In this document: in pieces, positions 1 to 10,789 of the stretch
Layout of the letters: each line of letters starts with the position of its first letter
Position numbering within the stretch: position 1 is the stretch's first letter
Assembly (NCBI GenBank): GCA_028751875.1
Contig: CM054141.1
Coordinates: 36,928,578-36,992,577 of the forward strand
Origin: Rapana venosa
Lineage: Eukaryota; Mollusca; Gastropoda; Neogastropoda; Muricidae
Direction of reading: 5' to 3'
DNA: 64,000 bases
The notes under the pieces: model-generated
The model's input: the letters and a program-made list of their open reading frames with translations, nothing else
Database searches by the model: none
What the model was told of the DNA's origin: nothing
Made by a program: the position numbers and the translations under genes

Positions 1-485
1 ATATTGTTTCTATCATGTCGTCTGAAAATGAACACGTAATTAATTGCAGATGCACATAAATTAAGACAAAGCTATGTCAGCACCAATTGTATCAATATGT
101 AATGATATAGTCATTTTAAAGAGCAATTGATGTATTCTCAAGTAAGCAGATTTAAAAAGGTTGATATCTATCACATGAAATTTGAATGGATGGTCGACTC
201 GAAAGCTTCTATTGCATTTCAGTTTGATTTTCCTGTTTCTTTTCTTTGTATGTACTAGGTGATCTGTAACTGTTTAGATGCCAATGTTATAAATAGTTTA
301 TTATAAGTGAATGGATCGTTTCTTTTTGCCAAACTTACTTGCACTGATCACGTATTTAATTTTTTATTTATCATTCCATAAAAATATATTTGTGTTACCT
401 TCCTTGTCAAAAGGCCTAGTTTAGCAATGATAATAAATTGTTAAAGTGTTTAAATGTCAAATCCTCTCTCTCTCTGTCTTAGATA
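1..485. other. AT-rich flank, no gene seen
   Basis: No open frame, splice-flanked exon or recognised repeat is visible. The composition is AT-rich single-copy-looking DNA leading into a (CA)n array. Confidence 0.6.
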
Positions 486-578
486 CACACACTCTCAAAC
501 GCACACTCTCTCACACACAGACATACACACACGCACACACACGCACACACACACATACCGCACACACATACACACACA

Positions 579-652
<74 letters not shown>
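486..652. repeat. (CA)n microsatellite
   Basis: Imperfect CA repeats (interrupted by CG, CT and TA steps) become a perfect CA run from about 583. Open frames here are His-Thr or Cys-Val repeat artefacts. Confidence 0.97.
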
Positions 653-654
<2 letters not shown>

Positions 655-921
655 CTCCCGGCTACATTATCATATCGTTACTAATACTAGTAGTAGTATT
701 GGTATTGATATTATTGTATTGCTGTTGCTATCATCATTGGTGTTGCTGTCAACCTTTGCATCCTTTTTGTTATCTCCTATAAGAAAACTACGTCTTGGAT
801 TCTTTCTCTGCGGGACAAACTTCTGAAAGAGATACTTCATTATGAAACTTGTATAACATTTATGTTTGAGGCTGTACAGTCTGTTCAAATACGATATCCG
901 TTGTACCTCATGTTTTTTAAC

Positions 922-1290
<369 letters not shown>

Positions 1291-1462
1291 TATACACACA
1301 CACGCACACATGCGATCACAGCAAGAGAACGATTTTGCTTAAGCGCCGAGTGGTGGAAGCTGGTTGCAAAATCTTCATTGTTGCACTCCCGACCTACGGG
1401 ATTTCGGGATAAGTGAAGTAAAGGTGAAGAAACAGATGCTTGAGATGCTTTGGAGGGAGGCA

Positions 1463-1840
1463 GGACAGCCTGGTGGTTTAGAGTGATGCCTTCGTGATCT
1501 GCTGACCCGGGTTCGAATCTCGTTCAAGAGGATTTTTCCTCTGGAGTTAACATCAGTGCCCACTCCACTCTCCCCAAAAGTCCTTCGGATGAGCTATAAC
1601 CCGAGGTCTTGTGTGCCTGCGCACGCAGAACATCTTGCACACACATTAAAACCTGTTCACCTTTTCCGAAGAGTAGACCATTGTGTGGCGGTGGGGACCG
1701 ATGACAAAATTGAGAAAACTGCGCATACACACGGGGACTCGATAAAAAGGCACATGCGTACTTATTCCATTGCCATCAAAATAAAAGAATAATTTACTAA
1801 CTAATTAAAATAAATAAATAAATTAAAAAATAAATAAATA
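1463..1840 (+). mobile_element. SINE-B, near full length
   Basis: The tRNA-like head contains a box A-like TGGTGGTTTAGAGTG and a box B-like CGGGTTCGAATCTCG, as expected for a pol III promoter. A SINE-B-specific linker follows (GAGGATTTTTCCTCTGGAG, then TTAACATCAGTGCCCACTCC). The 3' body is shared with SINE-A (CTTCGGATGAG, CATTGTGTGGCGGTGGG, ATACACACGGGGACT). The tail is (AAAT)n. Copies on the other strand lie at 2905-3228 and 15545-15870. Confidence 0.88.
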
Positions 1841-2474
1841 GACAAGCACCGAAAAAGTTCAACAATATTGTAAATAATGCCATTTTTTATCAAAATCATT
1901 CAAGGCATGGGTTGTATTTCGTGAGCATGGAAACTACCTTCTTCTGTTATAGCCAAAGAAATCAAAAGAAGAAAAAAGACAGAACAGTACTTCTAGCAAT
2001 GCAGGGTTTTGGTTCACGCCTGTAAAATCACTGTATCAGACTGTAAGCCAAATACCTGCAGGCGAAAATACATTTTCCTGTAAAACATCTACCAGTTGAT
2101 GAAAGCCAAATATAGCATTTAAAGAATGTCTCATATTATTGAAAACTGTATCTGCAAACTGTCTTAAAACTTGTCAATTTGAATTGAATGTGAAGAAAGT
2201 GAAGAAAAAATAGCATTGATAATTCGTTATGGTCGTTATTTTTTGTGTATTTCTATGTCCTTGTGTCTTTATTTATTTATATTTATTTATTCATTTTCTT
2301 TCTGGTTCTTTGTTCATATTTTCTTTCTTTCTGTGAGTCTCTTGGGGTTGTTTTTTTCTGAAAAGACCCTGGGATGGGTTTACAGTTAAGTGGTTATGAG
2401 AATGAACTACAGCATATGCTCTACTCTCCTGTAATTTTCTGAAAACAAAAACAAAACAAACAAAATGTCATTTC
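1841..2474. other. intergenic, nothing recognised
   Basis: AT-rich sequence with a T-rich stretch (ATTTATTTATATTTATTTATTC near 2270). No exon or repeat could be supported. It lies just 3' of the minus-strand terminal exon at 2532-2688. Confidence 0.5.
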
Positions 2475-2480
2475 TTTATT
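2475..2480 (-). other. poly(A) signal AATAAA
   Basis: TTTATT on the plus strand reads AATAAA on the minus strand, about 52 bases past the TGA stop of the exon at 2532-2688. The position and orientation are right for a short 3' UTR. Confidence 0.55.
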
Positions 2481-2531
2481 CACAGTAATGGATGTATGTC
2501 TACAGCAGCGTCCAGTGAAACGTGGCTGCTT

Positions 2532-2688
2532 TCATGAGCACTCTGTGAAGGGCCAATGTACTTTCGGCTGGTAATAGCAAACACCATTGTCACATGCAGT
2601 AATGACCTCAAAGTCATCAACGCATCCATCTTCACTCCCAAGGCAGCGTTTCGGGATACTGTATATTTGTCCCATAGTTGATATGATT
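2532..2688 (-). CDS. terminal exon of an unrecognised cysteine-rich protein
   Basis: Read on the minus strand, an acceptor (CTATTTCCTAG at 2699-2689) opens a frame of 51 residues plus a split codon, ending in TGA (2534-2532) and followed by AATAAA. The peptide contains IPKRCLGSEDGC, VITACDNGVCYYQ and WPFTECS. Its five cysteines are at exon residues 15, 22, 32, 37 and 50, spaced 6, 9, 4 and 12. An in-frame TAA lies upstream of the acceptor, so the segment must be an exon rather than a longer frame. Clustered cysteines suggest a secreted or extracellular disulfide-rich C-terminus, but I do not recognise the family. The remaining exons were not found and probably lie at higher coordinates. It could be a chance frame. 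The combination of acceptor, stop, poly(A) signal and cysteine pattern argues otherwise. Confidence 0.5.
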
Positions 2689-2904
2689 CTAGGAAATAGT
2701 TGGGTTGTTGTTTTTTAACTGAGTGATGCTGTACATCAAGGTCTGTGCATGTCGTCAACAGCCTTGGTGAAGTCAGTCAAGTTAACCGCCAGTGGAATTT
2801 TTAACTATGACACTTCTCTAGATGCAAATTAGAATATTGCGAAGGTTGGCACTTCTCTAGATGCAATATGAAGACTTTTTAATGGGTTTTTTTCTTTCTT
2901 TTTT

Positions 2905-3228
2905 GTATTTCGAGGTTAATGGAATAAGCACTCATGTGCTTTTTTTCACCCAGTCCCTATGTGTATGCAGTTTGGTAAATTTTGTCATCCGTTCCCACTG
3001 GCACACAATGGCCTACTCTTAAAGCGGAACGGGTTTTAACATGTACGCAAGATGTTCTGCGTACATTCGCACACAGGACCTCGGCTTATAGTCTCATTCG
3101 GGATTTTGGGGAGAGTGGAGTCGGCGCTGATGTTAACTCCAGAGGAAAAATCCTCCTGAACAAGAATCGAAGCCGGGTCAGCAGATCACGAATACAACAC
3201 TCTAACCACCAGTATTTGGAAGGTTTAT
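2905..3228 (-). mobile_element. SINE-B, near full length
   Basis: Reverse complement of the element at 1463-1840. It carries the head (GGTGGTTAGAGTG, then CTGACCCGGCTTCGATTC), the linker GGAGGATTTTTCCTCTGGAG and the shared body, and ends at ATTCCATTAACCTCGAAATAC. Box B carries a substitution (GGCTTCGATTC instead of GGGTTCGAATC). Confidence 0.87.
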
Positions 3229-4264
3229 CTGCTCAAAAGAGAGCATTTAGATCAGGATCCTATCTGTTGTATCTACACTACTCTGAACAGTTAACCTTCC
3301 ATGAGGGTTCAGAGTTTACTGGTACAAGACTTGTTTTCTTGATTTGATGGCAGGGTGACGCTTTTCCAGTTGTCATTCTCTTTGGAGATCATTTCTTGTA
3401 AACAGAAATAAATGTTCATCTTCTCATTTTTTGTAATTCCACAGCAAATGGTATTGCCTGCAAAACCATCTGAATATGCTAAACCAAGCTTACTTAACTA
3501 TAGCTCCAACTGTCTTAAAAAGATTGCCTGTAATGTTGCTGAGGGTTTTTCTAAGAATAAAAACATACTCACGTTCTTAGACTGTTTGTGCTGGAAGTTT
3601 CCTCTTGTCCATCAATATCATTGCGTATGTCTGTTACATTTTGTAAAAAAAAGTTTATCTTCTAGTTCACTCTCTTTTTCAACCGCATGTCTGTATTTTC
3701 TCCCTTTCTTTTCCTTGTTGTATTATGTAAGTCATTTGCTATGGCAACTGGGTCAATTACTTATGCTGTTACGTTTTTTTCAGCAGTTTTGTCACCAGAA
3801 AGTGCATTGTGTTTGTATTGTATTGATTTGTTTGACTTATTGATTGGATGATTGTTTGATTGAAATATTGCAATTCGAGGGTGATAATTCAAAATAGAAA
3901 AAAGTATTTTATCCACAGAACGGCCTGGTCTTATTCGCCTCACATATTGTTATGTCCCCTGGCAAAGCAGATTACGATCTCTTATGGAACAGATGTATTA
4001 TTGTCAATCTTCTTCTACCTCCTCTCCTACCCCTCAAGCATTCCTGCACAGCAATGAAGCGATGTTCATCACACCTGTTTCCCTTTTATGTTAATTTGAT
4101 GGCAAATCCAGGGTCAGTGCAGATGGTTTTTCTGCTCATTTTGTGATGTGCTATCCGTGGTGTACTATCCTTTATGCTTTAGGGACCATGCTCATAGCTC
4201 AACATATTAGTGGAGAATTATTTTAGCAAAGTGAATGGTCTAACAATGCCTCAAATCTGAAACA
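3229..4264. other. intergenic or intronic, nothing recognised
   Basis: A 143-codon frame at 3412-3843 (plus) has no recognisable domain, and its hydrophobic Cys/Leu/Phe-rich composition is typical of translated T-rich DNA. No SINE or LINE motif was found. If the exon at 2532-2688 is real, part of this stretch may be its upstream intron. Confidence 0.45.
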
Positions 4265-4600
4265 GGGAGCTGGGGAGATATTAGTCTCATAGTTAGAGCA
4301 CTGAACTCAGGATTTGACAGTAACTGAGGGCTTAAGTTCAACTTGCCACTTAGGGTTTTGTTTCAGGATGATGTTATCCCTGGATTATAACATCAAATTC
4401 ATTTCCTTTTTTTCTGAAAATCCTTTAAATGACATCATGAAATAAGATCCTATATGTGAATGCACGCATAACGCATTTCACACACGTTAAGAAAACCTGT
4501 AAAGTTTCATAATACAAGAGCAAACCGGATATGGCTGCTGGCATACATTACACAAACATACCCAGGATGCAATGTGTGATCTGTAGAGAATAAGCATCAC
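4265..4600 (+). mobile_element. decayed SINE-like element
   Basis: It has a tRNA-head-like start (TTAGTCTCATAGTTAGAGCAC), a later AAATAAGATCCTATATGTGAATG and TTTCACACACGTTAAGAAAACC resembling the SINE body core, then TGGCTGCTGGCATACATTAC. A similar GGCTGCTGGCA...ACCCAGCATGCA pattern occurs near 58.09 kb. It is too diverged for family assignment. Confidence 0.4.
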
Positions 4601-4811
4601 CTGATGTATCTTGTTCAACACACAATGTTTGAAATGTTCAAAGTGTTGTTCAAATGACTGTTTCAGGGATTGACTGAAATTGTCAGATTGTAACAAGAAC
4701 ATCACAAACATAAATCAAACTACTTTCTTTTTATCTGAAGGCAATGTATTCTGCTCTGCAGATTAAGCACCAAGTCATTAAAATAAAAAGGATGGGCTTC
4801 TCTCATCATGT

Positions 4812-5882
4812 TTATGTCTTCCTCCTCTCAGATACCTCTAAACCCGTTTTTGTCTGGGATGAAGCAGAAGAGGTCTGAGCATCACAGCGGATCCAGCTGA
4901 CAAACTCTCTTCTGAACTTGGTGCCAGTCAGGCAGTAGAGGAGAAAGTTGATGGCGCTGTTGGTGCACCACAGCTGATGCGCTATCGCGTGCAAGAGATG
5001 CACCATGGCCATCGTCTTTGGGGTTTGTCTGACTTCTTCAGTGAGGTAGGGATCCCAGATGAGGTAGACACACTCAGGGGTGGTCAGCACAAAAAATGTA
5101 CAGGATAATGTCAGAACTAAAACCGTTGTCCTGGAAGAGGTTTTCCTCCGGGCATCAGTGTCGGTGTCTGCACTGGCAGTTACAGAAGAGAGCGACAGGG
5201 ATTGGTACAGAGTGACAGACAAGACAATGTCACAGACGAAGAGGCAGACACTGGGAATGAAGGAAGCCATGCACAAATCCACCCAGGGAAAGACAAAGTC
5301 ATAAAACTCTTTGTAGGGGCCTGGTAGAACCCTGCATGCACTCTCTTCTGTGATATCTCTTCCCAGAAGAATATGGAAATCAACAACAAAAACAGTGAGG
5401 ACGACAGTGGCTATAACAATCCACGTTCTTCTCACAGTGCACATCACTCTCATCCTGTGTGGCCATAGAACCGCCATAGCTCTCTGTACCGTCACACACG
5501 TCACCAACCAGGCTGATGTCACATTGCTGGAATAAATCACCCACAATACAAGCTTACACATTGGCACATTCAGCACCTGCACATTCACATGGAATAATCT
5601 GGGTATCCAGCCATCTATAGCTGTACCAATCAGCAAAGTGAGATCAGATATAGCAAGGGACATAAGAAAGGCATATTGGGAAGAGTTATGGTCCTTGATG
5701 CGACGCATGACGCAGACGGTGGCGATGTTTCCAAAGCCACCCAGCAGAAGAATGCACGGAGGCCAGACTTTCCAGATGAAGAGAGATGCTCGGTACTCAG
5801 GGTAGTCTGCAAGTGAGGGGACATCTGCCGGGTGCGTGATGTTGTCTACTGTGCCGAAGTGACTGCTAGAAAAAGTTTCCAT
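4812..5882 (-). CDS. class A GPCR, FMRFamide-receptor-like orphan
   Basis: This 356-residue seven-helix receptor would sit in the plasma membrane and signal through a G protein. I place the start at Met 5882, because an acceptor 38 bases upstream makes the longer frame intronic. Visible features are an N-glycosylation sequon NIT at residue 14, TM1 (33-57, GN motif), TM2 (LMSLAISD, the conserved Asp is residue 80), Cys109 and Cys183 for the usual disulfide, TM3 ending CVTVQRAMAV, TM4 153-174, TM5 195-226, TM6 252-276 with P269 but no CWxP, and TM7 NSAINFLLY followed by the helix-8 motif GTKFRREF. QRA replaces the usual E/DRY, and NSxxNFxxY replaces NPxxY. TM7 and helix 8 resemble invertebrate peptide receptors of the FMRFamide type. 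The ligand is unknown. The length is typical and the frame intact. A corrupted relative lies at about 34.5-35.5 kb. Confidence 0.9.
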   Translation of the reverse strand: METFSSSHFGTVDNITHPADVPSLADYPEYRASLFIWKVWPPCILLLGGFGNIATVCVMRRIKDHNSSQYAFLMSLAISDLTLLIGTAIDGWIPRLFHVNVQVLNVPMCKLVLWVIYSSNVTSAWLVTCVTVQRAMAVLWPHRMRVMCTVRRTWIVIATVVLTVFVVDFHILLGRDITEESACRVLPGPYKEFYDFVFPWVDLCMASFIPSVCLFVCDIVLSVTLYQSLSLSSVTASADTDTDARRKTSSRTTVLVLTLSCTFFVLTTPECVYLIWDPYLTEEVRQTPKTMAMVHLLHAIAHQLWCTNSAINFLLYCLTGTKFRREFVSWIRCDAQTSSASSQTKTGLEVSERRKT

Positions 5883-5916
5883 TGTCGATCGGCACAGTTC
5901 AGTTGTGGTGAGCTTT

Positions 5917-5935
5917 ATTCTGTGGAGAAAATATG
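5917..5935 (-). other. splice acceptor upstream of the GPCR start
   Basis: The minus-strand sequence ATTTTCTCCACAG precedes AATAAAGCTCACC. AG is at 5921-5920, so the exon begins at 5919, leaving a 37-base 5' UTR before the ATG at 5882. The corrupted relative near 35.45 kb keeps a similar pyrimidine-rich site (TTTTCCCACAGGAT), implying a genomic duplication rather than a retrocopy. Confidence 0.65.
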
Positions 5936-6680
5936 CAAAAACACAACGCATGCAGTGTATGAATCTGGAGTTGGACTGTTTAATCAAACAATGTGAATGG
6001 TTGGATTGGCTAATCAATGAGTTTGAACAATCGATAAATAAACTCATCAATCAGTCAATTGGTCAAGCGATCGATCAATCAATCAATCAATTGATCAGTC
6101 AGCATTTCACATGCTGTACCGGGATTCTGCCCTGTTTCTAGCTAAACTATGACCATCTGCCCACCAGCAAAACTGTTTAAAGTCATGATAGTGCAAGTTA
6201 TTATTATGGTCCTATGACAAACAATGAAATGAAAAGAGGAGTAGGAGACCCTGGACTCTAAGTGATAGAGATATTGTACAAACAAACATATATATAAATA
6301 AACAAACAAATACACAGACACACCTACAATCACTAAACTTTAGTCCAGCGTTGTGGCCGTTTTCAGCAGCTCTGAACTCTTTTACTGTCTTTACAGTCCT
6401 TGGCAGATGAAAATGATTACCAAGAAGCGGTGTTATGTTTATTGATGTGTGTCATGCATGACAGATTCACATAACTAATTCAAAGTCATTAACACTAAAA
6501 TATCATAATTTAGACATACATATTGAAAGAAACTTGCCAAAAGGGAAATGACGTAGGCTCGCATTTTCAAACAAGAATCAAGGAAAAGAACTGTGCCTTC
6601 TGTGGGCGGAATAACCAAGAAATTAAAGCATCCAGCTCGTGATCTGATTGGTTCCGTGTGAGTTCCAATCTCCACTAGGA
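5936..6680. other. probable GPCR 5' intron, low-complexity patches
   Basis: An imperfect (ATCA)n stretch occupies about 6030-6100. A weak tRNA-head-like string (CAGCTCGTGATCTGATTGG) is at about 6632-6660. No coding exon was identified, and the GPCR 5' UTR exon is not located. Confidence 0.45.
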
Positions 6681-6722
6681 TGTTTTGTTTTGTTTTGGTT
6701 TGGTTTGGTTTGGTTTGGTTTG
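6681..6722. repeat. (GGTTT)n pentanucleotide repeat
   Basis: TTTTG and GGTTT units run for about 40 bases. Confidence 0.85.
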
Positions 6723-7178
6723 AGTTGTTTTATTTTGTTTTTGCTGTTTCATCTCCTGTGACGTTTGTGTCCTGCAGCTCTCACGGCGCTCAGTTCAATC
6801 TCTCCGCCTCAGCCGTATCCAGACTTGATTTGTTGTATCCTCAGGTTCAGAAATCTGCCGGAAGCTTATCAGTGTCGGACCACCTGAGGATCACCAGCTA
6901 GAGAGGTCCTGCACTACTTCTGGGTCTCTTTTCTGGTGTTCAGTGGTGCCTGTTCTGAGCTAACATACGCAGGACACCTAACTCCTAACCCAAAGGCTTT
7001 GAAACAAACGTAATCTCGACTCAGAAACGTATAAGGAAACCTATACTGAGGTCACCATGAGATCTCAGTGATTGGGGCCATTGAATCAGAGACAGCTTTT
7101 CTTTACTGCATTAGGATCAAAGGTGATAGGGATGATGTAATTATTTTGCGATGGAAGTGCATGTGCTTTGGGATGACG
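6723..7178. other. intergenic, nothing recognised
   Basis: No exon or repeat motif could be supported here. Confidence 0.5.
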
Positions 7179-7179
7179 T

Positions 7180-7620
7180 GGATTAGTGATCTAGAGGTAA
7201 TGCACCTGTCTAGAAAGCAAAAAGTCTGGGTTGGACTATGCAGTGATTCAGTCTCCATTTAAGCCAGAAACTTTTCCCCCATCCATTACACCATGAATGG
7301 TAGCCTGGGTGCTACTCTTTCGGATGAGATGATAAACAAAGACCCCATGTGTTACACATAGTTAGCACACGTTAACAAACCCACGGTACTAAGGGAGTTG
7401 TCCCTGGCAAAATTATGTAGAAAAAAGCCACTGTAATAGGGAAACAAATAAAGTTGCAGACAGGAAAAGAAGAAAAAACAATGGGTGGCGCTGCTTTTGT
7501 GGAGACACACTCTCCCAGGGGAGAGCAGCCACAATTTCACCCAGAGAAATCTGCCGTGACTTAAAGTGCTATACAATGCAATACAATACAATACAATATA
7601 ATACAATACAATACTTGAGA
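7180..7620 (+). mobile_element. SINE-C, near full length with (ATACA)n tail
   Basis: A decayed tRNA-like head (GATTAGTGATCTAGAGGTAATGC) is followed by GGTAGCCTGGGTGCTACTC and TTCGGATGAGATGATAAAC. Next come CACACGTTAACAAACCCACGG, GTTGTCCCTGGCAAAATTATG and TGGGTGGCGCTGC, then the GGGAGAGCAGCC and CAGAGAAATCTG block. The tail is ACAATACAATACAAT. Fragments recur at 48640-48725 (tail, minus), 52455-52560 (5' part) and about 12315-12375 (decayed). Similar repeats are common in marine mollusc sequences. The exact database family was not checked. Confidence 0.8.
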
Positions 7621-7941
7621 GGGATGTACTCCATGCTTCTTATATTATATGTCCCGGCGTCAACCAAGCCCGAGTGATACAAGCACCTGCAGTGTTTGTC
7701 CCAAAATTGCACCCGTAATATGAACAAAGCTCTACCGTGTTGTCCCATCTCTTCCCAATAAACCCAAGCAAAATCACTATGACTAAGAGACAGACAGAGT
7801 CTGACAAATCTGTGACTCTCATGGGAATCAAAACCCACAACATTCCAGCTAGCAAATCCAAGGTGCTAATTTCTGCACCAAGTAGATGGTCTCTGCTAAG
7901 GCGTTTGCTCAAATGCGACCCTCCACCCCCTCACACACATA

Positions 7942-7972
<31 letters not shown>

Positions 7973-8179
7973 CACACCACACACACACACACACACCAAA
8001 ACCTTGGAGCTAAAAATAGTACCAACTTTATTCGTCTAAAATGCTTTGGAATAAAGCTATAAACATTATGTCCTAACAGCACAGTCACCCACAGCATCTT
8101 GCACACATGCTACAATCTCATCCTGCTTTATTAAAGATTAGGCCAGGAATGTCCAGTAACAAGAATGACACAAACTCAT
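7621..8179. other. non-coding, contains (CA)n at 7935-7996
   Basis: No exon was supported. A compound CA array with CC slips sits at 7935-7996. The open frame that spans it is not credible. Confidence 0.6.
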
Positions 8180-8515
8180 CAGCAGGCACTGTGTATTACA
8201 CAGACGACAGGCTGTGCAGCAGGCACTGTGTATTATAGAGGACAGGCTGTGCAGCAGGCACTGTGTATTATAGAGAGAACAGGCTGTACAGCAGACACTG
8301 TGTATTATAGAGAGGAAAGGCTGTACAGCAGACACTGTGTATTATAGAGAGGAAAGGCTGTACAGCAGACACTGTGTATTATAGAGAGGAAAGGCTGTAC
8401 AGCAGGCACCATGTATTATAGAGGACAGGCTGTGCAGCAGGCACTGTGTATTATAGAGAGGACAGCCTGTGCAGCAGGCACTGTGTATTATAGAGGACAT
8501 CTTGTTCAGCAGGCC
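8180..8515. repeat. minisatellite, 35/37-bp unit, about 9 copies
   Basis: The core unit is AGGCTGTGCAGCAGGCACTG followed by TGTATTATAGAGAGGAC. Unit starts at 8209, 8244, 8281, 8318, 8355, 8392, 8427, 8464 and 8499 give spacings of 35 or 37, set by one or two copies of an AG dinucleotide. Variants (GTACAGCAGACAC) cluster in the middle copies, as expected from local unit amplification. Confidence 0.95.
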
Positions 8516-8519
8516 CTGT

Positions 8520-9318
8520 GTTTCTTACAGACAGAGGTTGGGCTGTGTAATTTTGAGCTAACCAAAGACCTATTCAAAACAAGTTTGTGTACGCACAAAA
8601 ATTCATCATGAGCAATATTGAGAAAAGTCAAGTTATAAAGAACTCTACTCTTGACTGAATTCGACATGGATTTGTAATTAAAAGCTTCTTTTAGAACTAC
8701 GACACTGTCTATCATTTGGCTCTGAATCTCAGCAGTAAGTATTGTCTTTTTAAGTTATTTTGGCAAAAATGACCATGACTTCACAGTTGTTTGGAAGATC
8801 TGCAACTGTTGATACTGCAATGGGTTTTGAATTCAGTCCGGACAGTAATATACATTGCAGCAGTGGTTTTGAACATAATTTCATTCAGATTTTGTCCAAA
8901 AACAACTACGTAATTTTGACAGACACCAAGAACTTTTGTTAAGTCACGTTTAGGTCTACATACACTCAAGTTGTGACTGACGTTCCAAACAGTACGTGAC
9001 TGGAGGAAACGACAACAGAACAAAGGGTTTGCTGTTTGCTCCCCAGGGTGATGGGTGGCTACCAAGAGAAGTACTGTAAACAACTTTCTGCACTGAGTTG
9101 TAGTTCCTAAATTGGAATTCTCAGCTAAGACTTTCATATACCCACAAAAACATCAACAGTCAATTCAAATCGTGATGAAAACAGAACATTTCACGATTTC
9201 AGCTTTTCTGACGCCTGCTATTGAACATTCAAGAAACATTATTTCTTCCATTGTACCTTTAAAGCATATTTTGTTACAGGATTTCTCGCTCGTATGTTTT
9301 GTTAACTGAAAGACATTT
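8520..9318. other. intergenic, nothing recognised
   Basis: A 118-codon minus frame (8781-9137) shows no domain or splice context. No repeat was recognised. Confidence 0.5.
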
Positions 9319-9357
9319 TTATCACACCACTGTTTGTAATATAATAATTATAATAAT

Positions 9358-9391
<34 letters not shown>

Positions 9392-9460
9392 TATGGAATT
9401 AATACTGCGCTGAATCTTGTAAAGAAACAAATCAAAGCGCTCAATATATAATACACAGGA
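9319..9460 (-). mobile_element. LINE 3' end with (ATT)n tail
   Basis: The minus strand reads AGCGCTTTGATTTGTTTC, TTTACAAGATTCAGCGC and AATTCCATAC, then (ATT)n. It matches 50706-50800 and the 3' end of the L2/CR1-like element at 42023-42796, so this is a heavily 5'-truncated copy of that family. Confidence 0.7.
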
Positions 9461-9839
9461 AAAGTGCAGTGTCCTGAATTACTCCATTTATGTGGGGGGT
9501 TGACTCTTCTGAGTGAGGATTGTTGAACAAGGGGTAGGGGTGGAGTAGCTCTGTGGTTTAAAGCAACAGGAACAGGGAGTGTGTCAGTGCAGAGGGAGGT
9601 GGGGGGGGGGGGGGGGGCAGCTGGCAGAGGGCAGGCAGGAGAGGTGGGCTGAGAGGCCAGTGTGTGGAGAGGTGGGAGCAACAGGCAGCCCAGGCCACGC
9701 CTTGTTTGCCTTTCCCTCTTTCACACAGCGCCTCTCCCTGCAGCTGCTACTTCCAGCACACACTGCCAGAGGTATCCCTTTAAAAGGGTGTGTACAAAAC
9801 CAGACACAGGCGACCACGCAAAACAAAAATGATACATAC
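9461..9839. other. non-coding, G-rich tract at 9599-9617
   Basis: A purine-rich stretch surrounds a G homopolymer of about 18. Frames that open here run into the adjoining CA repeat. No gene was supported. Confidence 0.5.
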
Positions 9840-9928
9840 ACAGGAGCACGTGTGTGTGTACACATGTACACATACACACACACATGCACGCACACACACA
9901 CGCACACACACACACGCGCGCGCGCGCG

Positions 9929-9969
<41 letters not shown>

Positions 9970-9970
9970 T
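9840..9970. repeat. compound (CA)n/(CG)n microsatellite
   Basis: Alternating purine-pyrimidine sequence with an internal CGCGCGCGCGCG block. This composition can adopt Z-DNA. Confidence 0.95.
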
Positions 9971-10074
9971 CCACTACCCTCTTCTCCCACACACACTTTT
10001 GAAACATATTTTTGAGGAAAAAGTAAAGATGTTGCATAGCCTATGCGGTTGTTAAGGCGCAAGCTGTCAGATAC

Positions 10075-10210
10075 CTCAACCTCTTTAGGCGTTTGTATCT
10101 TGAAGGTTGGCACCCATCTCCTTTCCCTCACTGCTCTACCTTCCCTGTCCCTGAAGATAGCATGTACCAATAATCTACAGCTGGGTTAAAAATTGGGAAC
10201 TGTACTGAAG
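10075..10210 (-). mobile_element. tRNA-5S SINE, body fragment
   Basis: On the minus strand it reads CTTCAGTACAGTTCCC, CCCAGCTGTA, GACAGGGAAGGTAGAGCAG and AGGAGATGGGTGCC, collinear with the body of the complete element at 10989-11283. The tRNA and 5S parts are absent. Confidence 0.75.
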
Positions 10211-10399
10211 CCAACGCGCATGAACCGTCACCCATGCATGAGGCATCCATGCTCAAGACTTAGCTCGGGAGCAGTGAGTTCCCTGATGCCTGAGCTGTTC
10301 CATCAATTATGGTTGAAAAAATCCTGCAAAAAAAATTTTCAAACTGGTTTTTGTTTGTCATCACAGTCAGCAATAGACAAGTAAAGGGCAACGTTCTGG

Positions 10400-10770
10400 A
10401 TTGCTAAATCTATGTGTGATTGATATTACATGTGTTTGTGATTGATACTATACATACTTTGCGATTGATACTACGTCTATTTTTGATTGATACTACATGC
10501 ATTTGTGATTGATACTACATGCATTTTTGTGATTGATCCTACATGCATTTGTGATAGATACTTCATCTATATGTAACTGATACTATATATATCTGTGGTT
10601 GATACAACATGTGTTTTGAGATGATATTACATGTATTTTATGATATGATTTATGCTACATCTATTTGTGATTAATACTTCATCTATTCGTGATTGATACT
10701 ATATCTATTTGCAATTGATAGTACATCTATTTGTGATTGATACTACAACTACTTGTAATTGATTCTATTT
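10400..10770. repeat. minisatellite, 22-bp unit, about 16 copies
   Basis: The consensus unit is ATCTATTTGTGATTGATACTAC. Most units are exactly 22 bases, with occasional insertions (for example ATGTATTTTATGATATGATT near 10630). Divergence between units is about 10-25% by eye. Confidence 0.9.
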
Positions 10771-10789
10771 CTATACAATTCTAAACCAG

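Noticed and set aside
3412..3843. 143-codon plus-strand frame as a membrane protein gene
   Set aside because: No recognisable domain, no splice or promoter context, and the composition matches translated T-rich DNA.
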